Positions 27,099-35,406 of a stretch of 64,000 nt of DNA are shown here, piece after piece. This stretch comes from Nocardia sp. BMG111209 (lineage in GTDB: Bacteria > Actinomycetota > Actinomycetes > Mycobacteriales > Mycobacteriaceae): the NCBI RefSeq assembly GCF_000381925.1, contig NZ_KB907307.1, positions 868,001 through 932,000 on the forward strand, given 5' to 3'. Position numbers and translations under genes: made by a program. Each line of letters opens with the position of its first letter. The stretch's first letter is position 1. Under the pieces are notes generated by a model, which did no database searches, was not told the DNA's origin, and was given only the letters and a program-made list of their open reading frames with translations.

Positions 27099-27875
27099 TC
27101 AGATATCCCCGAGCACGCGGGAGGGTGCGGTGAGTCCACCCACCGCACCCACCGCGGCACCGACTCCGGCGCCGACTGCGGCGGCGGGAATCGTGACCGC
27201 CGCGGCGCCCACCGCCGCACCGAGAATCGGGCCGGCGACGAGGCCGATCGGCAGGAACGGCACGCCCGCGATGAGCCCGCACAACCCGCCCATGGCCGCC
27301 GCACTCAGCGTCAGCGGCAGGGCCGCGCTCGCACCCGCGACCGCGCCCATGGCGGCGGTGCCCAGGGTCTGACCGGCGATCCGATCGGAGCGGCTGCGCT
27401 CCATGCCGATCGAGTCCAGGAAGGTGGCGAGACCGGCCTCGGTCTGGGCCGAGGTGTCGTTGACCGTGATCGCCTGATCGCGGTTGATCCAGTTCGGCGC
27501 GTCGACCTGCACGTCACCGAAGCGGAACTTGCCCGGGGGCGGCGCGATCGGCGGTACCGGGGTCACCGGCACCGGCGTGTGCAGCGTCCCGACCGGGGCC
27601 AGGTAGTGATGGTTCGGCAACGACCGAGCCGACTGGAGCGAGCTCAGCTCGTTGTGCGGAATGTGCAGGCCCTCGTAGGGCTGCTCGTTCGGCGAGCCGG
27701 CTGCCGGCCACTCCTGCATCGCATCATCTTGTTGCGCGATCGGCAGAGTACCGGCTGCTGCGTGTGCAGTGCCGGCTCCGACGACCGCCAGGACTAGTGG
27801 GACGGCACCTGCTGCCACCACTGTGCCCACCCGATTGCGATGCGGGTTGGGCGCCCTGTGTTTACCTGCGGCCAT
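27099..27875 (-). CDS. Secreted glycine/alanine-rich protein, paralog A
   Basis: 258 residues. The Sec signal peptide has hydrophobic core VVAAGAVPLVLAVVGAGTAH and an Ala-rich cleavage region. The middle holds PPPGKFRFGDVQVDAPNWI and SAQTEAGLATFLDSIGMERS. The last 90 residues are a long, small-residue hydrophobic stretch (G, A, V) that could span or insert in membranes. It shares the SRSDRIA-(G/A)-x-TLG core with the adjacent gene, so the two are tandem paralogs. Similar nocardial/rhodococcal proteins are annotated as insoluble-domain proteins; function unknown. AAAGG lies 7 nt before the ATG. Confidence 0.75.
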   Translation of the reverse strand: MAAGKHRAPNPHRNRVGTVVAAGAVPLVLAVVGAGTAHAAAGTLPIAQQDDAMQEWPAAGSPNEQPYEGLHIPHNELSSLQSARSLPNHHYLAPVGTLHTPVPVTPVPPIAPPPGKFRFGDVQVDAPNWINRDQAITVNDTSAQTEAGLATFLDSIGMERSRSDRIAGQTLGTAAMGAVAGASAALPLTLSAAAMGGLCGLIAGVPFLPIGLVAGPILGAAVGAAAVTIPAAAVGAGVGAAVGAVGGLTAPSRVLGDI

Positions 27876-28061
27876 ACACGACCTTTCGTTCGGGGGAATG
27901 TCGACGCTCGACATTCGGACCAGGTCGCCGAGTGGATTGGTGCAGCTCACGACACGCCGCGAGCCGCGCGGTCGGGAGGCGGTCGCCCGGGTGGGCCGGA
28001 ACCGGGGAGGGATGCGCCGATTCCGTACGGACGCATTCGAATTCGGTCCGGGACGGCGAAA

Positions 28062-28089
28062 GGCCGGGATCCCACAGGGGATCCCGGCC
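28062..28089 (-). terminator. Terminator hairpin after paralog B
   Basis: GGCCGGGATCCC (28062-28073) pairs with GGGATCCCGGCC (28078-28089) over a 4-nt loop, 24 nt after the stop of the gene at 28114. It separates the two paralogous transcripts; the remaining bases up to the next start carry the promoter of paralog A. Confidence 0.75.
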
Positions 28090-28113
28090 TCCGGGCCGTA
28101 TCGTGCCCGGCGC

Positions 28114-29007
28114 TCAGGCGTCGGCGGTCGCGGGCGTCTGGGTGGCGGACTCGGCTGTGGCGGGCGAGTCGGCAGCGGACGCGTCGGCGGCCGGGGACTC
28201 CACGGCCGGCTTGTCGACCAGGGGCGGCTCGATCGCCGGCGCGTTGTAGGCATTCACACCGCCGATGACCGCGCCGACGACGGTGCCCACCACCAGGCCG
28301 GGCAGGACGGGCGGCAGGCCCGCGATGGCGCCCACGACGGCGCCGGTCGCGGCGCCGCCCAGGGTGCCGGCGGCGATCCGGTCCGAGCGGCTCGGCGCGA
28401 AACCGGCCGAGTCCAGCGTGCGGGCCAGCTGCGCCTCGGTGCGCGCCGACGCCTCGTTCACCTGACCGGCCTGCACCGGGCCCAGCCACGGCGGGACGTC
28501 GACTTTCGCATCGCCGCAGCGCAGCTTCCCGGCCGGCGCCTGGATCGGCGCCACATCGGGCACGGTCCCGGGATTCGGCAGGTGCAGGCGCTGGGCGTCG
28601 ACCGGGGCCAGGCCGGTGTTCTCCGGCTCGGCCCGCATCCCGGTGCTGGAGTTGCGGCCCACGTACACCTTCGGCGCCGGGACGTCGGCGGCGATCGGCG
28701 CCTGGTCGGCCGCGGCGTCGGCATCCGCCTCGCCCGCGTCCTGCGCCCGCGCGGCCTCCGACACCGGCGGGATCGGGGCGGCCTCCGGATCGGCGGCGCT
28801 GCCGGCCGCGGCCTCGACCTCGCCCGGATCGGCGGAGGTGGCGTCGGCGGGCGTCTCGGCCGACACCGCGGGCGGCGTCCCGGCCGGGGCGTCGGCCACG
28901 GCGTGGCCGCCTCCGAGGCATACGGCGACCGGAATCGTTCCGGCGACGAGGATCGAACCGAGCGGCCGCCGACGCGGCGCCGGATCACCCTGCTGGCTTG
29001 TGCCCAT
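28114..29007 (-). CDS. Secreted alanine/proline/acid-rich protein, paralog B
   Basis: 297 residues. A signal peptide (core LGSILVAGTIPVAVCLGGGH, cleavage after AVA) is followed by about 100 residues of A/P/D/E low complexity. Then comes the core shared with paralog A: APAGKLRCGDAKVDVPPWL, ARTEAQLARTLDSAGFAPS, SRSDRIAAGTLGG. A hydrophobic Gly/Val segment (about 225-255) and an acidic Ala-rich tail end it. Compared with paralog A it has gained acidic flanks and lost half the hydrophobic tail. GAGAAAGG precedes the ATG. Role unknown; extracytoplasmic location is clear. Confidence 0.72.
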   Translation of the reverse strand: MGTSQQGDPAPRRRPLGSILVAGTIPVAVCLGGGHAVADAPAGTPPAVSAETPADATSADPGEVEAAAGSAADPEAAPIPPVSEAARAQDAGEADADAAADQAPIAADVPAPKVYVGRNSSTGMRAEPENTGLAPVDAQRLHLPNPGTVPDVAPIQAPAGKLRCGDAKVDVPPWLGPVQAGQVNEASARTEAQLARTLDSAGFAPSRSDRIAAGTLGGAATGAVVGAIAGLPPVLPGLVVGTVVGAVIGGVNAYNAPAIEPPLVDKPAVESPAADASAADSPATAESATQTPATADA

Positions 29008-29122
29008 GATGACCTTTCTCGTGAATGCGAACGTATTCCGAACATGACATTCGGATCCGTCCGGCGTTCCGGATTGGTGTGGGCGGTGTGGCGCGCCGCG
29101 CCGCGCGGGCGCGGATACGGGA

Positions 29123-30526
29123 TCAGCCGGCGGATTCTTTTCTGTCCGTGCCGATTTCCGTACGGACGTCCCGCGCGTCCTCGTCATTTCCGTTGAGCGC
29201 CTCGAGGGCGAGCCGGGCGAAAACCCATTGCTCGGTGGCGGCCATCTGCCCGCGATTACGTCCGGAGAACGAGACGAACCATTGGAACACGGTGACCACC
29301 CGGCTGCGGTAGCCGATGAGGTAATACAGGTGCAGTGCCAGCCAGGCCAGCCAGGCGAGGAACCCGCCGAACTCCAGTTTGCCGATCTGGCAGACGGCGT
29401 TGAACCGGGAGATGGTCGCCATACTGCCCTTGTTGAGATAGTGGAACGGCTTCCGGTCGGCCGGGGTCTGCTTACCCTTCAGCTCCGCGGTGATCTGCTG
29501 GGCGGCGTAGGTGGCGCCCTGGATCGCGCCCTGGGCCATGCCCGGCACCCCGGGGACGGCCATGAGATCGCCGACGACGAAGACGTTCGGATATCCCTTG
29601 ATCGTCAGATCGGGTTCCACGACCACGCGGCCCGCGCGATCGATCTCGGTGCCCTTGGACCGCTCGGCGAGCATCCGGCCCAGCGGGCTGGCCTGCACAC
29701 CCGCCGACCACACCTTGCACGCGGCCTCGATGCGCCGGATGTCGCCGGTCTGACTGTCCTTGATGGTGACGCCGCGCGCGTCGACACCGGTGACCATCGA
29801 ATTCAGCTGGACCTCGACGCCCATCTTCTCGAGCTGCGCGTGCGCCTTGCCGCCGAGTTTGGGGCCCATCGGGGCGAGGACCGCGTTGGCGCCCTCGACC
29901 AGCACCACCCGGGACTGCCGAGTGTCGATCGCCCGGAACGCCCCGGCCAGGGTGCGATTGGCCAGTTCGGAGATCTGCCCGGCGAGCTCGACGCCCGTGG
30001 GGCCCGCGCCGACCACCACGAAGGTGGTGAACCGGTCCCGCTCCTCCTGGGTGGGGGCCAGTTCGGCCTCCTCGAACGAGCCGAGGATGCGGGCGCGCAG
30101 TTCCAGGGCGTCGTCGATGGTCTTCATGCCCGGCGCGTAGGTGGCGAACTGGTCGTTGCCGAAATACGACTGCTGGGCCCCGGTGGCGACGATGAGGCTG
30201 TCGAAGGTGGTGACGGTGTCCTGGTTCAGCAGCCGGGAGGTGACCGTGCGGTTGACCAGGTCGATGTCGTGCACATCGCCGAGCAACACCCGGGTGTTGG
30301 CGTATTTGCGCACCACCAGGCGGGTGGCGGGCGCGATCTCGCCGGTGGACAGGATGCCGGTGGCGACCTGGTACAGCAGCGGCTGGAACAGGTGGGTGGA
30401 GGTCTTGGAGATCAGCGCCACGTCCACGTCGGTGCGGCGCAGATGCCGGGCGGCGAACAGACCGCCGAACCCCGATCCGATGACCACGACCCGGTGGCGC
30501 CCGCCACCGGCGGTTTCGATACTCAT
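29123..30526 (-). CDS. ndh: Type II NADH dehydrogenase (NDH-2)
   Basis: 467 residues. FAD-binding GSGFGGLFAARHL near the N-terminus, NADH-binding VGAGPTGVELAG in the middle, and the C-terminal FAD contact with FVVGDLMAVPGVPGMAQGAI. A hydrophobic C-terminal segment (FLAWLAWLALHLYYLIGY) anchors the enzyme peripherally to the inner membrane. It passes electrons from NADH to menaquinone without pumping protons. It corresponds to Rv1854c, which also follows the urease genes. Single gene; the region upstream separates it from a co-directional TetR gene. Confidence 0.96.
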   Translation of the reverse strand: MSIETAGGGRHRVVVIGSGFGGLFAARHLRRTDVDVALISKTSTHLFQPLLYQVATGILSTGEIAPATRLVVRKYANTRVLLGDVHDIDLVNRTVTSRLLNQDTVTTFDSLIVATGAQQSYFGNDQFATYAPGMKTIDDALELRARILGSFEEAELAPTQEERDRFTTFVVVGAGPTGVELAGQISELANRTLAGAFRAIDTRQSRVVLVEGANAVLAPMGPKLGGKAHAQLEKMGVEVQLNSMVTGVDARGVTIKDSQTGDIRRIEAACKVWSAGVQASPLGRMLAERSKGTEIDRAGRVVVEPDLTIKGYPNVFVVGDLMAVPGVPGMAQGAIQGATYAAQQITAELKGKQTPADRKPFHYLNKGSMATISRFNAVCQIGKLEFGGFLAWLAWLALHLYYLIGYRSRVVTVFQWFVSFSGRNRGQMAATEQWVFARLALEALNGNDEDARDVRTEIGTDRKESAG

Positions 30527-30629
30527 CTGGCACTCCCTCCAAGCCCGACAATTCGACGCGCGACGGTCACAACCGTAGTCGGCAACCGGCCGGCAGTCAC
30601 GGCGAGCGCGGAGTGTCGGTACAAACGCC

Positions 30630-31340
30630 TCATCGGTCCGGTGCGACGGCGGTGAGTGTGGCCGCCGGCACGATCAGCGGCCCGGTGAACCGGCCCGCAC
30701 CGGCGGATTCCAGCGCCGGCCAGAGGAATGCGGTGAGCCGGTCGACGAACTCGTCCGGTCGCCGGCCCGGATCGCGTCCCCAGTCCTCCGCCGACATCAG
30801 GATCGCGCCGACCGTGGCGGTGGCCCAGACGCGGGCGGGCGCGGGATCGGCGTCGACGGCCCGCAGCAACGCGTCGAAGACCGCGGTGGCCCATTCGGCG
30901 GATCTGGTGAAGAACGGCCGGGCGGCCGGCGGCGGATCGTCGGACTGCATCCGCTGCATCAGCAGGTGGTGCAGGTTCGGGTTGCCGTCGACGAAATCGC
31001 ACATCAACTGGACCAGCGCGCGCAGCAGCCGCTGCCCCGGCAACGGCTGGGCCAGGATGGTGTCCGCGGCCGCGGTCACCCGTTCCATGTGCCGCTCGGC
31101 CAGCGCGTCGACCAGCGCCGGCAGATCCGGGAACACCGCGTACACCGCGGTCCGCGCGTATCCCGCCTCCGCCGCGACCTGGGCGATGGTCACCCCCGCG
31201 CCGTCGCGGGCCACCACCCGCTCGGCGGCGTCGAGCAGTTCCTCCCGCCGGACGGCCGGATCCCGCGGCGGGCCCGGCGGCCGGCCGCGGGTGCGGCTCG
31301 CCACTCGCACGGTGTCCGTCCGGGCCGCGTCTGCGCTCAT
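30630..31340 (-). CDS. TetR-family transcriptional regulator
   Basis: 236 residues from the ATG at 31340 (a TTG at 31349 adds three). The N-terminal extension is basic (TRGRPPGPPRDPAVRREELL), then the helix-turn-helix VTIAQVAAEAGYARTAVYAVF. The C-terminal domain has HHLLMQRMQSD and a Trp-rich helix. It lies upstream of ndh on the same strand and divergent from the repeat-protein cluster; which of these it controls cannot be told. I found no clear dyad that marks an operator. Confidence 0.88.
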   Translation of the reverse strand: MSADAARTDTVRVASRTRGRPPGPPRDPAVRREELLDAAERVVARDGAGVTIAQVAAEAGYARTAVYAVFPDLPALVDALAERHMERVTAAADTILAQPLPGQRLLRALVQLMCDFVDGNPNLHHLLMQRMQSDDPPPAARPFFTRSAEWATAVFDALLRAVDADPAPARVWATATVGAILMSAEDWGRDPGRRPDEFVDRLTAFLWPALESAGAGRFTGPLIVPAATLTAVAPDR

Positions 31341-31757
31341 GGTGGTCAACGGTATCGCGTGCGGCCGGTCGGCCGCCGGGATCGGCCGGCCACCGCAATT
31401 CGTGAGAATTCGATGAGATTTCCGGCCGCCGGCCGGTATTGCGATGCGGAAACGGATTCACCGATGAATTGTCGCCGGTCATACAATGGCGATGAATCGC
31501 GTGACGGCGCTCCCGCCGCTCACGGGCAGAATTCCGATTACCGGCGGCCGCGGACACGGACCCGGCCGCAGTGAATTCCCCGATACCCGAGCCGATTCCG
31601 CCGGGATACCCCGCGAATGTTGTGGGATGAATTCGGGGCCTCGATTGACCGATCGGAGTTTCGGGGTGTAATTGTGGTCTGTTGGTGCACCGCGCAGAAA
31701 TGGAATTCGAAGGCGAACAGTTTTCTCGCGAACCCGATCGTCTCTATGGAGGCACCC
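31341..31757. other. 417-bp divergent intergenic region with promoter candidates
   Basis: No convincing gene. This region is less GC-rich than its surroundings. On the plus strand TTGACC (31645-31650) and TGTAAT (31667-31672) are 16 bp apart and give the best promoter for the repeat protein, leaving a leader of about 80 nt. A TACAAT at about 31482 is a second -10 candidate. A 61-codon open frame starting at 31486 lacks a ribosome site and looks accidental. Confidence 0.5.
31645..31672 (+). promoter_or_regulatory. Candidate promoter of the V/P/E/K-repeat gene cluster
   Basis: TTGACC at 31645-31650 and TGTAAT at 31667-31672 with a 16-bp spacer. It is about 85 bp upstream of the ATG at 31758. 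Confidence 0.45.
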
Positions 31758-33638
31758 ATGCCGAATCCCGAGCACCACGATCCGAAATCCGCACCCTCGC
31801 AGCCGATGCCACCCACGCACATCGCCGACGAGGTCCGCGATCATCCGTTCACCGTGCAGCGGCTGGTGGAACGCCCGGTCGAGACGGTCGTGGACAGGCC
31901 CGTGACCATCGAGCGGGTCGTCGAGCGACTGGTCGTCGACACCGTGGACAAGGTGGTCGACAAGCCCGTCCGGGTGACCCGCACGGTGGAGAGGCCCGAG
32001 GTCACCGTCGTGGACGAGGTGCGGGAGAAGCCCGTGAACATCTCCCGGCTGGTCGAGCGGGCGGACGTGCGGATCACCGACAATGTGGTCGACAAGCCCG
32101 TGACCGTCGAGCGCCGCATCGAGCAGCCGACCGTGACCGTCACCGACAAGGTCGTCGACAAGCCGGTGACCGTCGAGCGGCGGATCGAGCAGCCGATCGT
32201 GAACATCGTCGACAAGGTGCAGAACAAGCCCGTCGAGATCCAGCGATTGGTGGAGAAACTGGTCGTCGCGGTCGTCGACCGGGTCCAGGACAAGCCGACC
32301 CGGGTGCAGCGCCTGGTCGAGAACCTGATCGTGGACATCCACGACAACGTGGTCGACAAGCCGGTGCGGGTGGAACGCCGCATCGAACAGCCCGTGGTCG
32401 AGATCGTCGACAAGGTGGTGGAGGTCCCGGTCCAGCGCATCGTGGAGCGGGTCGTCGAGAAGCCGGTCGAGAAGATCGTCGAGCGGATCGTCGAGAAGCC
32501 GGTGGAGAAGGTGGTCGAGAAGATCATCGAGGTCCCGGTGGAGCGGATCGTCTACCGGACCGTGGAGAAGCCGGTGGAACGGGTCGTCGACCTGGTCGTG
32601 GAGAAGCCGGTGATCCGGACGCGCGAGGTGCCACGGGAACTGGTCGTGGAGAACATCGTCGTCAAGCCGGTGGAGAAGACGGTCGACCGCGTCGTGGAGA
32701 AGGTCGTCGAGAAGCCGAACATCGTCGAGCGGCTGGTGGAGCGGCCCGTCGACCGGCCCGTCGACCGCGTCGTGGAGAAGCCCAACGTCATCGAGAACAT
32801 CGTGGAGCGGCCCGTCGACCATCCGGTGGAGCGGATCGTCGAGGTGCCCAACGTCGTCGAGAAGGTGGTCGAGAAGCCGGTCGAGCGCGTCGTGGAGAAG
32901 GTGGTCGAGAAGCCCGAGATCACCGAGCGGGTCGTCGAGCGGCCGGTGGCGCGGACCGTGGACAAGATCGTCGAGGTCCCGAAGGTCACCGAGAAGGTGG
33001 TCGAGAAGCCGGTCGAGCGGACCGTCGAACTGATCGTGGAGAAGCCGAACATCGTCGAGAACCGCGTCGAGCGGCCGGTGGACAAGGTCGTCGACGCGAT
33101 CGTCGAGATGCCGCAGATCATCGAGAAGGTCGTCGAGAAGCCGGTCGAGAAGGTACTCGAGAAGGTCGTCGAGACCCCGGTCCTGGTCGAGCGGACCGTG
33201 GAGCGCGAGGTCGAGATGGTGCAGGAGCGCATCGTCGAGAAGCCCGTCGAGCGGATCGTGGAGAAGATCGTCGAGCGCCCGGTCTACAAGGAGGTCGAGA
33301 AGGTCGTCGAGGTCGTCGTCGAGAAGCCGGTCTTCGTGCAGCGCGTGGTGGAGAAGCCGGTCGAGCGCGTCGTACGGACGCAGGAGACCATGTCCACCAA
33401 CGTCCGCAGGTTCGCCGGCGAGGCCACCGACATCGAACCGGTGGTGCACGAAAGTGGTTCCGCCGACGTGGAATTCATCGAACGCGCCACGGGCCGGCAC
33501 CCGTTCGACCGGATCGTCGGCAAGGCGTCCGACGTCCTGCCGAACGAGGAACTGACCAATATCGAGTCCCGGGAACCGGAATCCGAACGCGACCGTGACA
33601 AGGACCGCCCGCGCGGGCGGCACTGGTTGCGCCGCTGA
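31758..33638 (+). CDS. V/P/E/K-repeat protein with articulin/alveolin-like periodicity
   Basis: 626 residues, not a family I recognise in bacteria. No signal peptide or membrane helix. After about 30 residues the protein is almost wholly repeats to about residue 540. First come units of 22 (for example VDKPVTVERRIEQPTVTVTD and variants), then units of 12 such as VVEKPVEKIVER and IIEVPVERIVYR. Val/Ile alternate with Glu, Lys and Arg, with Pro once per unit. A unique, charged 86-residue tail (Arg/Asp-rich at the end) follows. Twelve-residue V-P-V repeats with alternating charge are the hallmark of eukaryotic articulins and alveolins. GGAGG precedes the ATG; the LGFP gene follows after 11 nt. 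Confidence 0.85.
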   Translation: MPNPEHHDPKSAPSQPMPPTHIADEVRDHPFTVQRLVERPVETVVDRPVTIERVVERLVVDTVDKVVDKPVRVTRTVERPEVTVVDEVREKPVNISRLVERADVRITDNVVDKPVTVERRIEQPTVTVTDKVVDKPVTVERRIEQPIVNIVDKVQNKPVEIQRLVEKLVVAVVDRVQDKPTRVQRLVENLIVDIHDNVVDKPVRVERRIEQPVVEIVDKVVEVPVQRIVERVVEKPVEKIVERIVEKPVEKVVEKIIEVPVERIVYRTVEKPVERVVDLVVEKPVIRTREVPRELVVENIVVKPVEKTVDRVVEKVVEKPNIVERLVERPVDRPVDRVVEKPNVIENIVERPVDHPVERIVEVPNVVEKVVEKPVERVVEKVVEKPEITERVVERPVARTVDKIVEVPKVTEKVVEKPVERTVELIVEKPNIVENRVERPVDKVVDAIVEMPQIIEKVVEKPVEKVLEKVVETPVLVERTVEREVEMVQERIVEKPVERIVEKIVERPVYKEVEKVVEVVVEKPVFVQRVVEKPVERVVRTQETMSTNVRRFAGEATDIEPVVHESGSADVEFIERATGRHPFDRIVGKASDVLPNEELTNIESREPESERDRDKDRPRGRHWLRR

Positions 33639-33649
33639 GAGGAGTGATG

Positions 33650-34876
33650 ATGTCGTCACTGTCACGAAAGGCGTTGTCCGGCTTCGCCGCCGGCCTGCTG
33701 ACCGCGGGCGTGCTCGGCGGCGCGGCCCTGGCGGAACCGGGCGTGCCGGCACCCGGGCCGCCGCCGGAGGCGACCGGCGCGATCGACTCCCACTACAACG
33801 ACCTCGGCGGCGCCTCGTCGGTCCTGGGTCCGCCGGACGGCGATGCCGCGCAGGTCGCGAACGGCGCGATGCAGAACTACCGGGGCGGCGCCATCTTCTA
33901 CTCACCCGGCACCGGCGCCCAGGCCGTGTACGGCGACATCCTGAACCGGTACCGCGATCTCGGCGGCCCGACCGGTGACCTCGGATTCCCGACCGCCGAC
34001 GAGACCGATGCCGGCGACGGCGTCGGCCGGGTCGAGAATTTCGCGGAAGCCGGTGGCGCCGCGATCTATTGGAGCCCGTCCACCGGCGCGCACCTGATCA
34101 AGGACCGGGTGCTCGGCGCATATCGGTCCAGTGGCTCGGTCACCGGTCCGTTCGGTTATCCGACCACGGACACGACCGACGAGAACGGGGTGCAGGCGAC
34201 GTCGTTCGCCGGCCCCACCGGCACCGAGATCAGGTGGTCGCAGGCCGACGGCATCAGCACGGTGCCCGGTGATCTGGCCGCCTCGCTGACCGCGCAGGCG
34301 CCGCAGCCGCCGGCCGCCGGGGCGACGCCTCCCATCGCCGCGCCGCCCGCGGCCGCGACCGGCACCGGTGATTCGGGTGTCAACCGCTGGTGGGGTCTGC
34401 CGATCGGCCTGGCGATCGCCGCCGTGGTGGGTGCGCTGCTCGGCCTGCTCGGCCGCCGTCCCGCGCCGCGGCCGGAGGAACATCCGCTGCGTACCGCGAT
34501 GGAGCCGACCGTCCGCACCGCCGGACCGCAGGGCCGGCCCTCCGCGTTCGAACAGCCCCGCGCCGCCGCGCCGGGAGTGCGCGCCGGATATCCACCGCGC
34601 AGCGAGTTCGACACGCCGCGAACCGGTTTCGAGACGCCGCGGGTCGGTGCGGCGCCGCCGGCCGGGTCCGCCCCGCGTGGTCCGATGCACCGCGATGTCC
34701 CGGCCTCGCCGCAGACCCGTCGCGGCGCCGCGGAACCGGTGGTACACCAGCGGCCGTCGTCGGAGGTCGGCGGTATCGAGGTGGTGTACGAGAACAACGC
34801 CGTCGGCGCCGGTCAGCGCAGTCATACCGACAAGAGCGATCCGGGTCCCGATGACCCGGGGATGCGGCGCCGGTGA
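33650..34876 (+). CDS. LGFP-repeat envelope protein with membrane anchor and long cytoplasmic tail
   Basis: 408 residues. Signal peptide (1-28), about three LGFP repeats (about 43-200; motifs YNDLGGASSVLGPP, YRDLGGPTGDLGFP and YRSSGSVTGPFGYP), an Ala/Pro linker, one membrane helix (about 247-268), then a Pro/Arg-rich tail of about 140 residues. LGFP repeats occur in mycolate-layer proteins and are thought to bind the arabinogalactan-mycolate wall. GAGAGGAG fits the ATG at 33650 better than those at 33644/33647. It follows the repeat-protein gene by 11 nt, so both are co-expressed. Topology suggests LGFP outside, tail inside. Confidence 0.85.
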   Translation: MSSLSRKALSGFAAGLLTAGVLGGAALAEPGVPAPGPPPEATGAIDSHYNDLGGASSVLGPPDGDAAQVANGAMQNYRGGAIFYSPGTGAQAVYGDILNRYRDLGGPTGDLGFPTADETDAGDGVGRVENFAEAGGAAIYWSPSTGAHLIKDRVLGAYRSSGSVTGPFGYPTTDTTDENGVQATSFAGPTGTEIRWSQADGISTVPGDLAASLTAQAPQPPAAGATPPIAAPPAAATGTGDSGVNRWWGLPIGLAIAAVVGALLGLLGRRPAPRPEEHPLRTAMEPTVRTAGPQGRPSAFEQPRAAAPGVRAGYPPRSEFDTPRTGFETPRVGAAPPAGSAPRGPMHRDVPASPQTRRGAAEPVVHQRPSSEVGGIEVVYENNAVGAGQRSHTDKSDPGPDDPGMRRR

Positions 34877-34945
34877 CCCGCGAGCCCGATTCGATTGCGA
34901 CAGAGTTCGTTCCGTGACGACGTGAGTCGGAAGGAGGGCCGTCAC

Positions 34946-35233
34946 ATGGAGTGGCTGCTCGGATTGCTGGGCGGGCTGGTCGGCGGGAATCTCGCCGGTG
35001 CCCGGACCGGCGTGGGAATCGGCGCCAACAGTGTGGCCGGCGCGGTCGGTGGCGGTGTCACCGGCGCGATCATCCAGGCGGCGACCAGCGGTGGTCTGGA
35101 CTTCGGGCAGATCATCGGCCAGGTCGGCGCCGGTGGTGCGGTCGGCGCGGTGCTGACCGCGCTGATCGGCCTGATGCGGCGCGGCCGCGGGACCACCGTG
35201 CCGCAGGGTCACGGTCGCGCGATGTCGCACTAG
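34946..35233 (+). CDS. Small glycine-rich membrane protein
   Basis: 95 residues. Two hydrophobic Gly/Ala/Val stretches (about 3-50 and 58-77), with MEWLLGLLGGLVGGNLAGAR at the N-terminus and a basic tail beginning MRRGRG. It resembles small Gly-zipper membrane proteins, but I cannot name a family. AAGGAGG is a strong ribosome site. It lies 69 nt after the LGFP gene and before a double hairpin, so it is probably the last gene of the repeat-protein cluster. Confidence 0.75.
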   Translation: MEWLLGLLGGLVGGNLAGARTGVGIGANSVAGAVGGGVTGAIIQAATSGGLDFGQIIGQVGAGGAVGAVLTALIGLMRRGRGTTVPQGHGRAMSH

Positions 35234-35242
35234 CGCGGCCCG

Positions 35243-35321
35243 CGGTGTCACACGATCGGCGCGGCCCGCGCGGTGTGACACCGGATCGGCCCGCTCCCGG
35301 GACGCGGGGGCGGGCCGATCC
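35243..35321 (+). terminator. Two overlapping hairpins ending the repeat-protein cluster
   Basis: CGGTGTCACAC (35243-35253) pairs with GTGTGACACCG (35273-35283). GGATCGGCCCGC (35283-35294) pairs with GCGGGCCGATCC (35310-35321). They touch at 35283. They separate the Gly-rich protein gene from the P450 gene. No T-run is present. Confidence 0.65.
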
Positions 35322-35406
35322 GTGCCGTGACCCGCCGAATCCGTATCCGCGCGGAAGTGATCCGTGCTACCAATGTACGGAGCGTACTTTTTGCGGAGGC
35401 GGAGTC

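Noticed and set aside
27001..27100. GC-rich near-repeats after ureD considered as an attachment site or repeat element
   Set aside because: They are short degenerate GCGCGGCCGGGG copies; the only clear structure is a terminator hairpin.
31486..31671. A 61-codon frame upstream of the repeat gene
   Set aside because: No ribosome site, composition like non-coding DNA, and the best promoter lies inside its 3' end.
31758..33638. Possibility that the repetitive DNA is a satellite or assembly artefact
   Set aside because: The DNA units differ from each other at many positions while keeping the protein pattern and one open frame, which indicates selection on protein rather than simple repeat DNA.
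31479..33905. An 808-codon minus-strand frame rich in Asp, Leu and His opposite the repeat gene
   Set aside because: The repeat pattern is just the complement of the plus-strand repeats; the plus-strand gene has a strong ribosome site and sits in an operon.
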